Positions 13,686 to 21,763 of a stretch of DNA of 24,796 nucleotides are shown here, piece after piece. The stretch's first letter is position 1; the number at the start of each line of letters is the position of its first letter. Source of the stretch: a virus; the IMG/VR virus record IMGVR_UViG_3300028025_004801, positions 1-24,796 of that record. One strand, written 5' to 3'. A program made the position numbers and the translations under genes. The notes beneath the pieces are model-generated. The model was given only the letters and a program-made list of their open reading frames with translations. It searched no databases and had not been told where the DNA came from.

Positions 13686-15872
13686 ATGGCCGACGCAACA
13701 GTCACATTCGCCGCCAAAGACCTGAACCTCGGGTCCACTATCGACAAACTCAAAAAGGAACTCGGCGCCACGCAGGATGCCGCCAAAAACGCCTCCAAAG
13801 GCTTCGACCTCTCTTTCGGCAAGATCGGCGCCGCTGCCGCTGTCGCCGGCGCAGCCGTGAAGGTCGGCATGATGGCCGTCGAGGCCGCCACGGCCGGAGC
13901 TCGTGCGGTCGTGGATGGTTTCGGTCAAGCCATCGATCTCGGCGGCAAGCTCAACGATCTTTCCTCCCGCACTGGAGAATCTGCGGGGAATCTCCTCGTT
14001 CTCCAGCGCGCCTTTGAAAACACCGGCGTCAGTGGCGACAAGGTCGGCACCAGCATCAACAAACTTCAAAAGTTCATGGCGGAAGCCGCTGCCGGGGGCG
14101 CGGAGCAATCGGCCACAATGAGCGCCCTTGGGATTTCCATGAAGGACTTGGAAGGCAAGACCCCGACGGAGCAAATGCAGGTTTTCGCAAAGCAGATCGC
14201 CGGCATTTCCGATCCCGCCGAGCGCGCCCGCGCCGCAATGGAAGTTTTCGGAAAATCGGGCGGCGAGCTTTTACCCATGCTCAACAATTTCGCTGGCGAG
14301 ATCGATGGAGCCAAAGGCCAACTCGGCAGCTTGCCGGGCGTGATGGACCGCAGCGCCTCCGCCATGGATTCCCTCGGTGACAACTTTTCAGCCATCAAAA
14401 ACAAGACGATGGAATTCGCCGCCGGGTTCCTCGAGTCCGCCCTGCCCGCGCTGAATGCTTTCACGACTTCGCTGACCGGCGTCGATGCCGCTGGCTGGGG
14501 GCAGAAACTCATGAGCCAGGTGATGAGTGTTGCGGATTTCCTCATCGGTGCGTTTCAAGCCCCCATGCCAGCCATCGAGGCTCTCGGCGCAGCACTCATC
14601 GCTGGCGTCAAGACCGCTGGTAACAACTACCTCAACGCCCTCATCGATGCAGGCAAGTTCCTTTCCGCCTTTTTCTCCAGCGACCTACCGGGTATCATCT
14701 CGGGAGTCCTCGGCAATACGCTCATCAAGGCTTTTGTGGATTCTGCCAAGGCATTCATCGATGCCATCCGAGGCGTCATTACCGCTTTCGAGACCTGGCT
14801 AGGCTCCGCCATTTCGAATGTTGTGGATTTTTTCACGACCAAATTCTTGGGCGTCCTCAGCGCGGTGGCGCAGGATTTCCAATCCGCGATGTCCGACCCG
14901 ATTGGATTCGTGACCGGCAAGCTCGACAGCGCGCTCGCCGGGGTGATGAACAATGGCGGAAACACTTTTCAGACATCCTTTGAAAAAGCCGGTGGCTCCG
15001 CACTCGACAAGATCAGCGCCGGGCTCGGTGCGGTCTCCGACGAATATGGCGCGAAGATCGTGGACGGATCCATCCGCGCCAAAGATGAATTCGGCAAGCT
15101 CGTGGACAGCCTCGACAAGAGCGACAAGGACTTCTTCGGCGCGAAGGACTCCATGAGCGTGGCCTCCGAGAAATTGGCCACCGTCACCGAGTCCGGTAAG
15201 AAACTCCGCGAAGAGTTTGAGAAATCTGCCACATCGGCCGACGCCGCCAACAAGAGCACCTCTGGCGCGGTCACAGATGCCGAATCTATCGCAGGCTCTT
15301 TCGACAAAGTCGCAGGCTCCGCCGCGAAGGCCAAAGAAGAACTCTCCGAATCCGCCAAGCTCTTCAAAGCCATCGAAGAAGCCCGAGCCAAAGACGCCAC
15401 GGACCCCGGCGGCCGCGACACCAAGCGCGCCCAGGACGCCATCGGCAAAGGCAACTTCTCTGCCGCCGAGCGTGCTGCCAACCGCATCGCCGCCCGCGAA
15501 GAGCGCCAAGGCCGCCAAGCCGGAGAGAAACAAGCCGCCGAGGCCGAGGCCGCCAAGCCCTTAAGCCAGCGCATGGCCGAAGGCACCCAAACCCTCCGCG
15601 CCCGCTTCGCCAAATCCGACAAGCCTGCTGCCGACCAGCCCGCCACCGAAAAACCCAAATCCTTCCGCGAGCGCATAGCCGAAGGCACGCAATCCTTCCG
15701 CGACCGAATGGCCGGCAGTGATGCCGTGGACAAACCCGGCCAATCCGGCCAGACCGACACCGCCGCCCGAGGTGGTGACAAAGCCAAGTCCTCCCTCGAT
15801 ACCCTCGTCGGCGACATCAAAAAACTCCTCGAAAAAATCGAACCGCGCCTCCCCGTCGCCGCACTCGTATGA
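13686..15872 (+). CDS. Tape measure protein
   Basis: This elongated protein fills the tail tube and sets tail length. It has 728 residues, which at about 0.15 nm per residue predicts a tail near 110 nm. The N-terminal region has a long helix and an Ala/Gly-rich segment (IGAAAAVAGAAVKVGMMAVEAA, about 38-60), followed by LGGKLNDLSSRTGESAGNLLVLQRAFENTGV and AGISDPAERARAAMEVFGKSGGELLPML, both typical of tape measure proteins. Hydrophobic stretches lie around 275-350. The C-terminal quarter is very charged and holds an imperfect repeat: QRMAEGTQTLRARFA (about 627-641) and ERIAEGTQSFRDRMA (about 661-675). It overlaps the next gene by ATGA. Confidence 0.9.
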   Translation: MADATVTFAAKDLNLGSTIDKLKKELGATQDAAKNASKGFDLSFGKIGAAAAVAGAAVKVGMMAVEAATAGARAVVDGFGQAIDLGGKLNDLSSRTGESAGNLLVLQRAFENTGVSGDKVGTSINKLQKFMAEAAAGGAEQSATMSALGISMKDLEGKTPTEQMQVFAKQIAGISDPAERARAAMEVFGKSGGELLPMLNNFAGEIDGAKGQLGSLPGVMDRSASAMDSLGDNFSAIKNKTMEFAAGFLESALPALNAFTTSLTGVDAAGWGQKLMSQVMSVADFLIGAFQAPMPAIEALGAALIAGVKTAGNNYLNALIDAGKFLSAFFSSDLPGIISGVLGNTLIKAFVDSAKAFIDAIRGVITAFETWLGSAISNVVDFFTTKFLGVLSAVAQDFQSAMSDPIGFVTGKLDSALAGVMNNGGNTFQTSFEKAGGSALDKISAGLGAVSDEYGAKIVDGSIRAKDEFGKLVDSLDKSDKDFFGAKDSMSVASEKLATVTESGKKLREEFEKSATSADAANKSTSGAVTDAESIAGSFDKVAGSAAKAKEELSESAKLFKAIEEARAKDATDPGGRDTKRAQDAIGKGNFSAAERAANRIAAREERQGRQAGEKQAAEAEAAKPLSQRMAEGTQTLRARFAKSDKPAADQPATEKPKSFRERIAEGTQSFRDRMAGSDAVDKPGQSGQTDTAARGGDKAKSSLDTLVGDIKKLLEKIEPRLPVAALV

Positions 15873-16477
15873 CCATCTACTCTGCCAGACCTTTTCCTCT
15901 CCAAATCCGCGAGTCCATGACGACTCGGTTCTCGGGCTTGATCGAATATTCTGCGACTTTTCTTATCGATAAAGGAGCCAGTGCAGCATTCGCCGTCGGT
16001 GCGGTGATAGCCACCACCCTCGGCAGCGTTTCGATTTTCCCTGGAGTCAGATATGTGCGCAATAATGACAGTCCCTTTGACGAGGTAGAGCTAACCGCCT
16101 ACGGCAAAGGCTTCGCTCTTGGCACCCGCGTTGTCTTTGGCACCGAGGTCTTGGAGTTGTCTAAAACCTTCGAGCACATTGACGCAACGCAGAATCCTCC
16201 AGTCACGACCACCTGGACCGTTTACGAGACATGGCGCTGTGAGACGGCGACCAAGCACAATGTTTTAAGTAACGATTCGTCATCTTATTCCGACCCGTCG
16301 AATTCATTGGATAAACAAATGATTCGCCGGTGGATCATCGGTCAGGTCGCCCTATCTTCGGGTCGGGATAGTCTGAACATCGGCTGGAATACTGGCCGCC
16401 GCGATGTTCAGCGCACGAACTTCGGCGCCTGGGATGAGGTGGCCGTGATGAAAGGCTACATTCCGGAGGTCTCATGA
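15869..16477 (+). CDS. Minor tail protein, unknown
   Basis: It has 202 residues and starts in the ATGA overlap after the tape measure gene, where distal-tail proteins are expected. It looks beta-rich at first (SGLIEYSATFLIDKGASAAFAVGAVIATTLGSVSIFPGV), then has GKGFALGTRVVFGTEVLELSKTF and ends with NFGAWDEVAVMKGYIPEVS. No catalytic motif, signal or coiled coil was found. A tail tip or distal tail component is likely from position only. Confidence 0.6.
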   Translation: MTIYSARPFPLQIRESMTTRFSGLIEYSATFLIDKGASAAFAVGAVIATTLGSVSIFPGVRYVRNNDSPFDEVELTAYGKGFALGTRVVFGTEVLELSKTFEHIDATQNPPVTTTWTVYETWRCETATKHNVLSNDSSSYSDPSNSLDKQMIRRWIIGQVALSSGRDSLNIGWNTGRRDVQRTNFGAWDEVAVMKGYIPEVS

Positions 16478-16773
16478 ATTTCCCTGTCGATTTTGAGCAA
16501 AAAGCCCAAGCCTCGCGATCAGCGAGTGGCGGCGGGTATCCCGCGCAGATCCGCGCCGCCGACCTCATGGCGAACTTTGCTTATGCCGCTCTGGATGCCA
16601 AGAGCGTCGTGCAAGGTTCGCCGCAGCCCTTCTCGACCACGCAGGAAAATCGCGGCGGCACGAAGACCGTGCGAATGCTCACCTTCAACCCCCCGCCTCC
16701 GACCGACGGCAAAACCTATGTTTTCGCTTTCTCGGGTGGGGCGTTCAAGTGGCTGCCGACAGAGGAATGCTAA
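16474..16773 (+). CDS. Small tail protein, unknown
   Basis: It has 99 residues. It begins MNFPVDFEQKAQASRSASGGG and has a C-terminal half that seems beta-rich (TKTVRMLTFNPPPPTDGKTYVFAFSGGAFKWLPTEEC). The final FSGGAFKWLP segment resembles the short strands seen in tail-fibre and baseplate proteins. It overlaps the upstream gene by ATGA and the next short frame by TAATG. The function is unknown. Confidence 0.6.
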   Translation: MNFPVDFEQKAQASRSASGGGYPAQIRAADLMANFAYAALDAKSVVQGSPQPFSTTQENRGGTKTVRMLTFNPPPPTDGKTYVFAFSGGAFKWLPTEEC

Positions 16774-16868
16774 TGCAAACACGGAAACCTGAAACCGGAA
16801 ACCTGAGACCGGAAAACTGCCCCGCCTTTCAAGTTTCAAGTTTCACATTTCACCCTTTTCTCCCATGA
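16773..16868 (+). CDS. 31-residue bridging frame made of simple repeats
   Basis: The frame starts in TAATG at the upstream stop and ends in ATGA at the next start, reading MQTRKPETGNLRPENCPAF and on to FHPFLP. It is built from GAAACC-type repeats. It may simply carry ribosomes from one gene to the next, since no Shine-Dalgarno precedes the ATG at 16865. A stable protein product is doubtful. Confidence 0.3.
   Translation: MQTRKPETGNLRPENCPAFQVSSFTFHPFLP
16784..16844. repeat. GAAACCTGAAAC / GTTTCAAGTTTC imperfect inverted repeat
   Basis: GAAACCTGAAAC (16784-16795) pairs with GTTTCAAGTTTC (16833-16844), with one G-T pair. Direct repeats of CCTGAAACCGGAAA and CCTGAGACCGGAAA lie between. It resembles simple-sequence extragenic repeats. 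Confidence 0.7.
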
Positions 16869-17500
16869 CCCTCGGCCGCACATCCTCAGGAGCCATCAAG
16901 ATCAAATCCGACGGCGGCCTTCGCGCTGTGAATTGCGCGTGTTGTAACCCGTGTGGGTGCTATCAAATTTCGATTCCGCTCGAATTGCGTCCACTTTTTG
17001 AAAACGCGAACCTTTCAAACCTATCAGCATTCGGGGTTCCAGCGGCTTTCTTTGGATATTTAAAAGCTGAATTTATCGGAGGAATTGAAAACGATGTTTG
17101 GTATGCGGACTTTACATACAATTTGCCATACATTTTTCCAATATCTTACTTAGGCATGGGGATTTTTTACCAGAAATCAACAGGATGCTTGGGGATGGGT
17201 TCCGGCGCGCCTTCTCCTCACTACATCGAAGGTTATGGGCCGGGAGTCATTTATGACTACGATCCGGGCTTAGTGCCTGAAGCTACTCTTGCCGCCGGAG
17301 ATGGAAACTCATGTTTTACTTTAGGATATCTGGGATCGTCCGTCGGGTGCTCTGAGCCTGAATTTCAGCCAAATCCTCAAGCTGATACATTTACAATAAA
17401 TGGATCGGGGTCATTTCCGTTTTGGTATTATTCTACTGATACGAGTGTTGATTCCTGCGCGGGAACACCGTTCCCTCCGTTAAACATAGTTTTGACATGA
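16865..17500 (+). CDS. Cys-rich minor tail protein, unknown
   Basis: It has 211 residues. The N-terminus has IKIKSDGGLRAVNCACCNPCGC, a dense Cys cluster that may bind metal or form disulfides. The remainder is rich in Gly, Tyr, Pro and Phe (YFPISYLGMGIFYQK-like stretches, PSPHYIEGYGPGVIYDYDPG) and looks extracellular or structural. The middle is clearly AT-rich (35% GC at 17041-17100 and 37% at 17101-17160 by hand count), unlike the flanking genes, which suggests recent acquisition. I associate this kind of Cys-rich protein with phages of Verrucomicrobiota, but cannot confirm it. Confidence 0.65.
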   Translation: MTLGRTSSGAIKIKSDGGLRAVNCACCNPCGCYQISIPLELRPLFENANLSNLSAFGVPAAFFGYLKAEFIGGIENDVWYADFTYNLPYIFPISYLGMGIFYQKSTGCLGMGSGAPSPHYIEGYGPGVIYDYDPGLVPEATLAAGDGNSCFTLGYLGSSVGCSEPEFQPNPQADTFTINGSGSFPFWYYSTDTSVDSCAGTPFPPLNIVLT

Positions 17501-17763
17501 CAATAACTCGCCGCGCCCAACAACTCGCCCGCTTCGGCAACGCCGCGCATCGCTTCGCTCGCGCAGGCTTTGCGACCACCCCGCCCGAAATCCTCGCCGA
17601 GCGCGAAGCCACCTGTCGGTCGTGCCCCGAATGGGACGCCGCCGCACTGAACGGCACGGGCCGCTGTCGCAAGTGCGGATGCAGCACTTGGGCAAAACTC
17701 CGCATGGCGACCGAGCGATGCCCGCTCGGTAAGTGGGAGGCCGTCTCCGAACCGCTCCAGTAA
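17497..17763 (+). CDS. Small Cys-rich, probably zinc-binding tail-region protein
   Basis: It has 88 residues. After a basic helix (RRAQQLARFGNAAHRFARAG) come C-x2-C (CRSC), C-x2-C-x-C (CRKCGC) and a final CPLGKW. The pattern A-T-C-x-x-C-P-x-W then G-x-C-x-x-C-G-C then K-L-x-M-A-T-x-x-C-P-x-G-K-W is one I know from small proteins in phage tail regions with no defined role. The Cys residues probably hold one or two zinc ions. The ATG overlaps the upstream stop, and TTTGACA ends within that ATG. Confidence 0.7.
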   Translation: MTITRRAQQLARFGNAAHRFARAGFATTPPEILAEREATCRSCPEWDAAALNGTGRCRKCGCSTWAKLRMATERCPLGKWEAVSEPLQ

Positions 17764-17811
17764 ACGCTCGGAAGCGTTCCCGATTTGACAGTCCGCCGCT
17801 CCTCGAGCGGC
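17763..17811 (+). promoter_or_regulatory. Two hairpins and TTTGACA before the large fibre gene
   Basis: AACGCT-CGGA-AGCGTT (17763-17778) lies on the stop of the previous gene. TTTGACA is at 17784-17790. GCCGCTC pairs with GAGCGGC (17795-17801 / 17805-17811) around CTC and ends directly before the ATG at 17812. Confidence 0.45.
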
Positions 17812-19716
17812 ATGAAACTTTTCCTAGACTCCAAAGCCCGGCGATTCATCAAATCGGCCGCGAGCAATGTCGCGCTCCAGACGCTCGTGCTCAAGCGCCG
17901 CGACCAAGTTCCCATTGAAGTCATCTTCGTGGAGAACGGCGTGGCCGTCTCGCCCGTCGCAGGCACGCAGACCACCGTCGCGCTCAAGACCTCTTTTTCT
18001 GACTCCAACTTTCTCGCTCTGGCGGCCCCCGGCCAAACCATCCTCGATCTGAATACATTGCCGGTCGAGGCCGCCTTCTCCTCCGATCCTGCCAGCATCA
18101 GCGCCTATCTCGAAATCCGCTGGTCAGCTCCGAGCCAGGCATTGCGCACCGCCACGCTCCAAGTCGAAGTTCAAAACTCCGTCATCCTCGGCGACGAGCA
18201 GACCCCCGCCGCGCTCCCCGACGGCAAAGCCACGCAATCCGAAGCCGAAGCCGGTCTCTCGAACGAAAAATGGATGACGCCGCTCCGAACGGCGCAAGCG
18301 ATCACCGCTCTCGCCGATGCCACATTCTACGGCACCACCGCGCCTGATCCGGCACAATTCACTCGATGGGTCCACACCGACCTCGGGCGACTCTTCACAT
18401 GGTTCGAAGGCGCATGGGTCGAGTTCACCCATTCCACCGCAGCCTCCTCCACATCGACCGTCACTTGGACCGATGTCCTCGGCAAGCCCGCTACCTTCGC
18501 GCCATCCACACACACGCACACGATCGCGCAAGTTGACGGCCTGCAAGCCGCCCTTGACGCCGCAGGCACAGGAGGCGGCACATCTGGCCCCACTGCGTGG
18601 GCTGACATCACTGGAAAGCCGACCACCTTCGCGCCGACCACGCACACGCACGCCATCAGCGACACGACCGGCCTTCAGACTTCTCTCGATGGCAAGCAAC
18701 CCTCTGGGAATTATTCGCTAAACGGCCACACGCACACCACCGCGAATGTCACCGGCCTTGACGCCGCCCTCGCCGGCAAAGTCTCCGGCTCCGGCGTAGC
18801 CTCGATCTCCGTCGTCCAAAGCCTCCCTGCCACCCTCGTCCCCACCACTTTCTACATAGTCATCCCCAGCGGTGCCACCACCGCATCGGCTGTGCAGCTC
18901 GGCAGCGTCTCGCTTTTCACCGGAGATGGAGGCGGAGACGATGGCGGCGGAGGCGGAGGCGGTGGAGACCCCGAACCACCATCCTGGGCTCCGACTACCC
19001 TTGCCAATCTCGCCCTCTGGCTCGATGCCACCTCGGGCCTCTACGATGCCACGACCGGAGGAGCCGCCGTCTCAGCCAATGGCGCGTATGTCGCCCGCTG
19101 GGAAGACCGATCGGGCAACGCCCGTCACTTCTCGCAGGCCACCGTCAACAGCCGCCCGACCCTCGCCACCGCCGGGCTCAATAGCAAAGCCACGATCTTC
19201 TTCGACGGCACCGACGATTTTCTTGATGCGACCTACTCACGCCCCTACGCCGCGAAAACCCTCTTTCTCGTCGTCCGCGTGGACTTGGCAAAAGCACAGA
19301 TCGGTATTTTTGCGGAGTCCCAAGCCGCCGCCAGCGACCAATCCCTTTACCTCCCGTCCGTGGCAGGCACCACCTCGATCGGGTCCACCACAGACGGCAG
19401 TGCCACCCGCCGATCTGCCTCCGCCTACACGCTCGCAACCTACTACATCGCCACCTTTACGCACTCCGGCACCACGATTGCAAATTACCTCAACGGCGTC
19501 GCCGCCGTAGCGGAGGGCGATACCTTCCCCGGCGGCACCTACAATGTCGCCCGAGCCCGCCTCGGCGGCCGAATCAACAGCAACGGCACCAATGTCTCAG
19601 GCGTTAACCTGCAAGGCTCCATCGGCGAAGTCATCGCCTACGACCGCCTACTCACCACCACTGAGCGCGACACCGTCCACGCCTACCTCTCCACGAAATG
19701 GGGGATCGCGCTATGA
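17812..19716 (+). CDS. Tail fibre with THTH repeats and C-terminal lectin-like (LamG) domain
   Basis: It has 634 residues and is a likely receptor-binding protein. The N-terminal 230 residues are a docking region. Three T-H-T-H repeats followed by GLQ/GLD-A/T-L-D segments (about 231, 278 and 306) are typical of fibre shafts in which histidines of three chains bind a metal. A Gly/Asp-rich linker (about 371-392) leads to a concanavalin-like domain (about 395-634): LALWLDATSGLYD, WEDRSGNARHFSQAT, FFDGTDDFLDA, and the closing GSIGEVIAYDRLLTTTERD. Laminin_G_3-type domains bind sugars. The ATG at 17812, after the hairpin, is preferred to an in-frame TTG at 17785. It overlaps the next gene by ATGA. 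Confidence 0.85.
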   Translation: MKLFLDSKARRFIKSAASNVALQTLVLKRRDQVPIEVIFVENGVAVSPVAGTQTTVALKTSFSDSNFLALAAPGQTILDLNTLPVEAAFSSDPASISAYLEIRWSAPSQALRTATLQVEVQNSVILGDEQTPAALPDGKATQSEAEAGLSNEKWMTPLRTAQAITALADATFYGTTAPDPAQFTRWVHTDLGRLFTWFEGAWVEFTHSTAASSTSTVTWTDVLGKPATFAPSTHTHTIAQVDGLQAALDAAGTGGGTSGPTAWADITGKPTTFAPTTHTHAISDTTGLQTSLDGKQPSGNYSLNGHTHTTANVTGLDAALAGKVSGSGVASISVVQSLPATLVPTTFYIVIPSGATTASAVQLGSVSLFTGDGGGDDGGGGGGGGDPEPPSWAPTTLANLALWLDATSGLYDATTGGAAVSANGAYVARWEDRSGNARHFSQATVNSRPTLATAGLNSKATIFFDGTDDFLDATYSRPYAAKTLFLVVRVDLAKAQIGIFAESQAAASDQSLYLPSVAGTTSIGSTTDGSATRRSASAYTLATYYIATFTHSGTTIANYLNGVAAVAEGDTFPGGTYNVARARLGGRINSNGTNVSGVNLQGSIGEVIAYDRLLTTTERDTVHAYLSTKWGIAL

Positions 19717-19952
19717 GCCGCTTCTTCCGCGCTACCTCTGACACCTACGAAGCCATCCGCTCGGCGATGGACGATGCCAGCGGATTCCCAAATTCCAGCG
19801 CCTCCACATGGTTCGCTCCTGCCTCGGAAGCCCCGCGTGATGCGGAAGGCCACTGCCTCATCGCCGCCATCCCGCCCATCGCCTCGCATTTCGCCGTCGC
19901 CGGAGCCGAGGAAATCACCGCCGAGGATTACGCCGCCGCGCTCCTGCCATGA
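19713..19952 (+). CDS. Small fibre-associated protein, unknown
   Basis: It has 79 residues and starts in the ATGA overlap after the fibre gene. The pattern Y-E-A-I-R-x-x-M-D, then G-F-P-N, then P-A-S-E-A-P-R-D-A-E-G-H-C-L-I-A resembles small proteins that lie near phage fibre genes. A role in fibre assembly or attachment is possible from context. It overlaps the next gene by ATGA. Confidence 0.65.
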   Translation: MSRFFRATSDTYEAIRSAMDDASGFPNSSASTWFAPASEAPRDAEGHCLIAAIPPIASHFAVAGAEEITAEDYAAALLP

Positions 19953-20572
19953 TCATCTTTCCACAAAACCCCACGCTCAATCAGGAATACGAAGCGCCCG
20001 ACGGCCGCCTGTGGCGCTTCAATGGCTTCGCGTGGGTCGGCTTCTCCCCTCCTCTCACAGCCGACAAGATCACCGACTTCGCCTCGGCAGTTGTCGCCAC
20101 CGCGCCAAGCCTCGACATCACCACCACCGTCCGCATCGGCGACGGCACTACGACCACCTTCCCGATCGACGGCCTTGTCAGCAGCGACCCCGAGCATGTC
20201 CTCGTGGTCTTGAACGGCGTCACGCAGACCCCCACCACCGACTACACGGTCAGCGAAGCCAGCGGCACGATCACCTTTGACGAACCGCCTGCCGCCGGAA
20301 TGCAAATTTCCTGCACTGCCCTCGGCCTGCGCACCGTCCAGCCGCCAATCGACCCGACTCTCTACCTCTTCGCCTTCGACATCAGCGCCAACGGCCTCAC
20401 GACCTACAGCGGCCGCCTACTCAACGCCAACCGACCTGCCGCGCCAGCACTCCCAGAGACCGCCACCACTTGGACCGTCAAGCGATCCACCCTCAACGCC
20501 GCAGGCCAAATCCTCGCCACCGCCTCCGCCACCGGATCGTGGGCCAACCGGGAGACCCTCGTCTACGCATGA
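19949..20572 (+). CDS. Tail fibre protein with shared C-terminal domain
   Basis: It has 207 residues. The N-terminus has NPTLNQEYEAPDGRLWRFNG, a docking pattern of fibre proteins. Residues about 68-122 have TFPIDGLVSSDPEHVLVVLNG, then TPTTDYTV and GTITFDEPPAAGMQI, a common fibre beta-domain. Residues 138-207 (FAFDISANGLTTYSGRLL, then TTWTVKRSTLNAAG and ATGSWANRETL) closely match residues 58-125 of the protein at 21834-22211. The shared domain suggests exchangeable parts. It overlaps both neighbours by ATGA. Confidence 0.75.
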   Translation: MIIFPQNPTLNQEYEAPDGRLWRFNGFAWVGFSPPLTADKITDFASAVVATAPSLDITTTVRIGDGTTTTFPIDGLVSSDPEHVLVVLNGVTQTPTTDYTVSEASGTITFDEPPAAGMQISCTALGLRTVQPPIDPTLYLFAFDISANGLTTYSGRLLNANRPAAPALPETATTWTVKRSTLNAAGQILATASATGSWANRETLVYA

Positions 20573-20796
20573 CAACGATTACCGAATCCAACATCACGCA
20601 GACGCTCGATCTCTCTTCGTTCGAACTCACCCTCCCGCCGAGCGTCGTCGAATACCCGAGCCGCTCGAGCTTCCCGAGCATCGGGAAACCCGACCGCCTC
20701 TACCTGGCCCTCGACGAAGGCATGCCCTACCGCTGGTCGCCCACCGCGAGCGCCTACAGGTCGTTAATCGAAACCATCGACGGCGGCAATTTTTGA
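20569..20796 (+). CDS. Small fibre-module protein ending in TIDGGNF
   Basis: It has 75 residues. It contains SFPSIGKPDRLYLALDEGMPYRWS, the pattern in which a phage protein ends a shaft or beta-helix (F-P-x-x-G, then Y-x-x-x-D-x-x-x-x-Y-R-W). The last residues TIDGGNF match TIDGGSY at the end of the next gene. The start overlaps the upstream stop; the TGA lies in the next TTTGACA motif. Confidence 0.65.
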   Translation: MTTITESNITQTLDLSSFELTLPPSVVEYPSRSSFPSIGKPDRLYLALDEGMPYRWSPTASAYRSLIETIDGGNF

Positions 20797-20839
20797 CACT
20801 CACCCACCCACGAACACCAACACCTAACCCATCACCACT
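20792..20839 (+). promoter_or_regulatory. TTTGACAC + CGAACACC element and A/C-rich fibre leader
   Basis: TTTGACAC (20792-20799), 11 bases, then CGAACACC (20811-20818) and a leader with one G before the ATG at 20840. It is the third member of the bipartite class, with one base less spacing. Confidence 0.5.
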
Positions 20840-21751
20840 ATGCCACAAGTCATCAAACTAAAACGCGGTTCTGGAATTCCCGTTTCCTTGCAGAACGGGG
20901 AAGCCGGTTTCGACACCTTAAACAAGGCCCTCTACATCGGCACAGCCGAGGGGGTCTACGACCTCGCGGGCGTCAATTACGCGAAGAAAACCTTCGTCAA
21001 CGACGCGGTCCAAGCCGAAGCCGACCTGCGGAGCTCAGCGGATTCGACGCTCACCTCGAACCTCAATGCGGAAATCTCCCGCGCTCAAGGTGCCGAAAGC
21101 GATCTCGCTGACGACATCTCCGCTGAGACATCCGCCCGCCAATCCGCGATCAGCTCCGAGCAGTCCGCTCGCGAAGCAGCCGACCTCGTTCTCGACGGAA
21201 AAATCTCGACCGAGAAAGGCCGCATCGACGCAATTCTTTCTGCATCAAGCGCTGATGCCGATAATTTCAAAGAAATCGTCGACCTCATCAACAGCGTCGA
21301 TCTCACGAACGACAACGCCCTGGCAGCCGCCATCCTCTCTATCAACGACGACATCGCCGCTGAAGAGACCGCACGCATCGCTGGCGACTCCGGTCTTCAG
21401 ACCTCGATCAATGGCGTCTCGAGCAACCTCAGCGCGCTGACCACACGAGTCACCGCAGCGGAAGCAGATATCGTTTCCGAGGAATCCGCTCGCATCGCCG
21501 CAGTCTCCGCCGAGGCCGCTTCCCGCGCTTCGGATGTGTCCGGCCTCGAGTCCGACATCGCCGCCGTCCAGAGCAATCTGGATTCGGAAAGCTCGACCCG
21601 TTCGACAGCCGATACCTCGTTGTCCAACCGCATCACCACCCTCGAAAACGCCAGCGCGGACAGCCGCCTGGACGCAGTCGAGGCCGATGTGGCCGACCAC
21701 GAGACCCGCATCACTGCTCTCGAGACCACCATCGACGGCGGCAGCTACTAG
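20840..21751 (+). CDS. Coiled-coil tail fibre protein
   Basis: It has 303 residues. Residues 3-44 (IKLKRGSGIPVSLQNGEAGFDTLNKALYIGTAEGVYDLAG) form a docking-like unit with L-x-x-G-E, a D-x-x-x-x-x-L-Y-I-G segment and a final V-Y-x-L-A-G. From about 50 to 295 the chain is an almost continuous Ala/Ser/Glu/Asp heptad coiled coil (AEISRAQGAESDLADDI, SAETSARQSAISSEQSAREAAD, EEETARIAGDSGLQTSI-like repeats), expected to form a three-chain shaft. It ends TIDGGSY. The bipartite leader and the hairpin downstream set it apart as its own unit. Confidence 0.8.
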   Translation: MPQVIKLKRGSGIPVSLQNGEAGFDTLNKALYIGTAEGVYDLAGVNYAKKTFVNDAVQAEADLRSSADSTLTSNLNAEISRAQGAESDLADDISAETSARQSAISSEQSAREAADLVLDGKISTEKGRIDAILSASSADADNFKEIVDLINSVDLTNDNALAAAILSINDDIAAEETARIAGDSGLQTSINGVSSNLSALTTRVTAAEADIVSEESARIAAVSAEAASRASDVSGLESDIAAVQSNLDSESSTRSTADTSLSNRITTLENASADSRLDAVEADVADHETRITALETTIDGGSY

Positions 21752-21763
21752 TAACTAACCCAA

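Noticed and set aside
14799-15904. Minus-strand frames opposite the tape measure gene
   Set aside because: The plus-strand protein is clearly a tape measure protein; the antisense products are Ser/Arg- or Gly-rich shadows.
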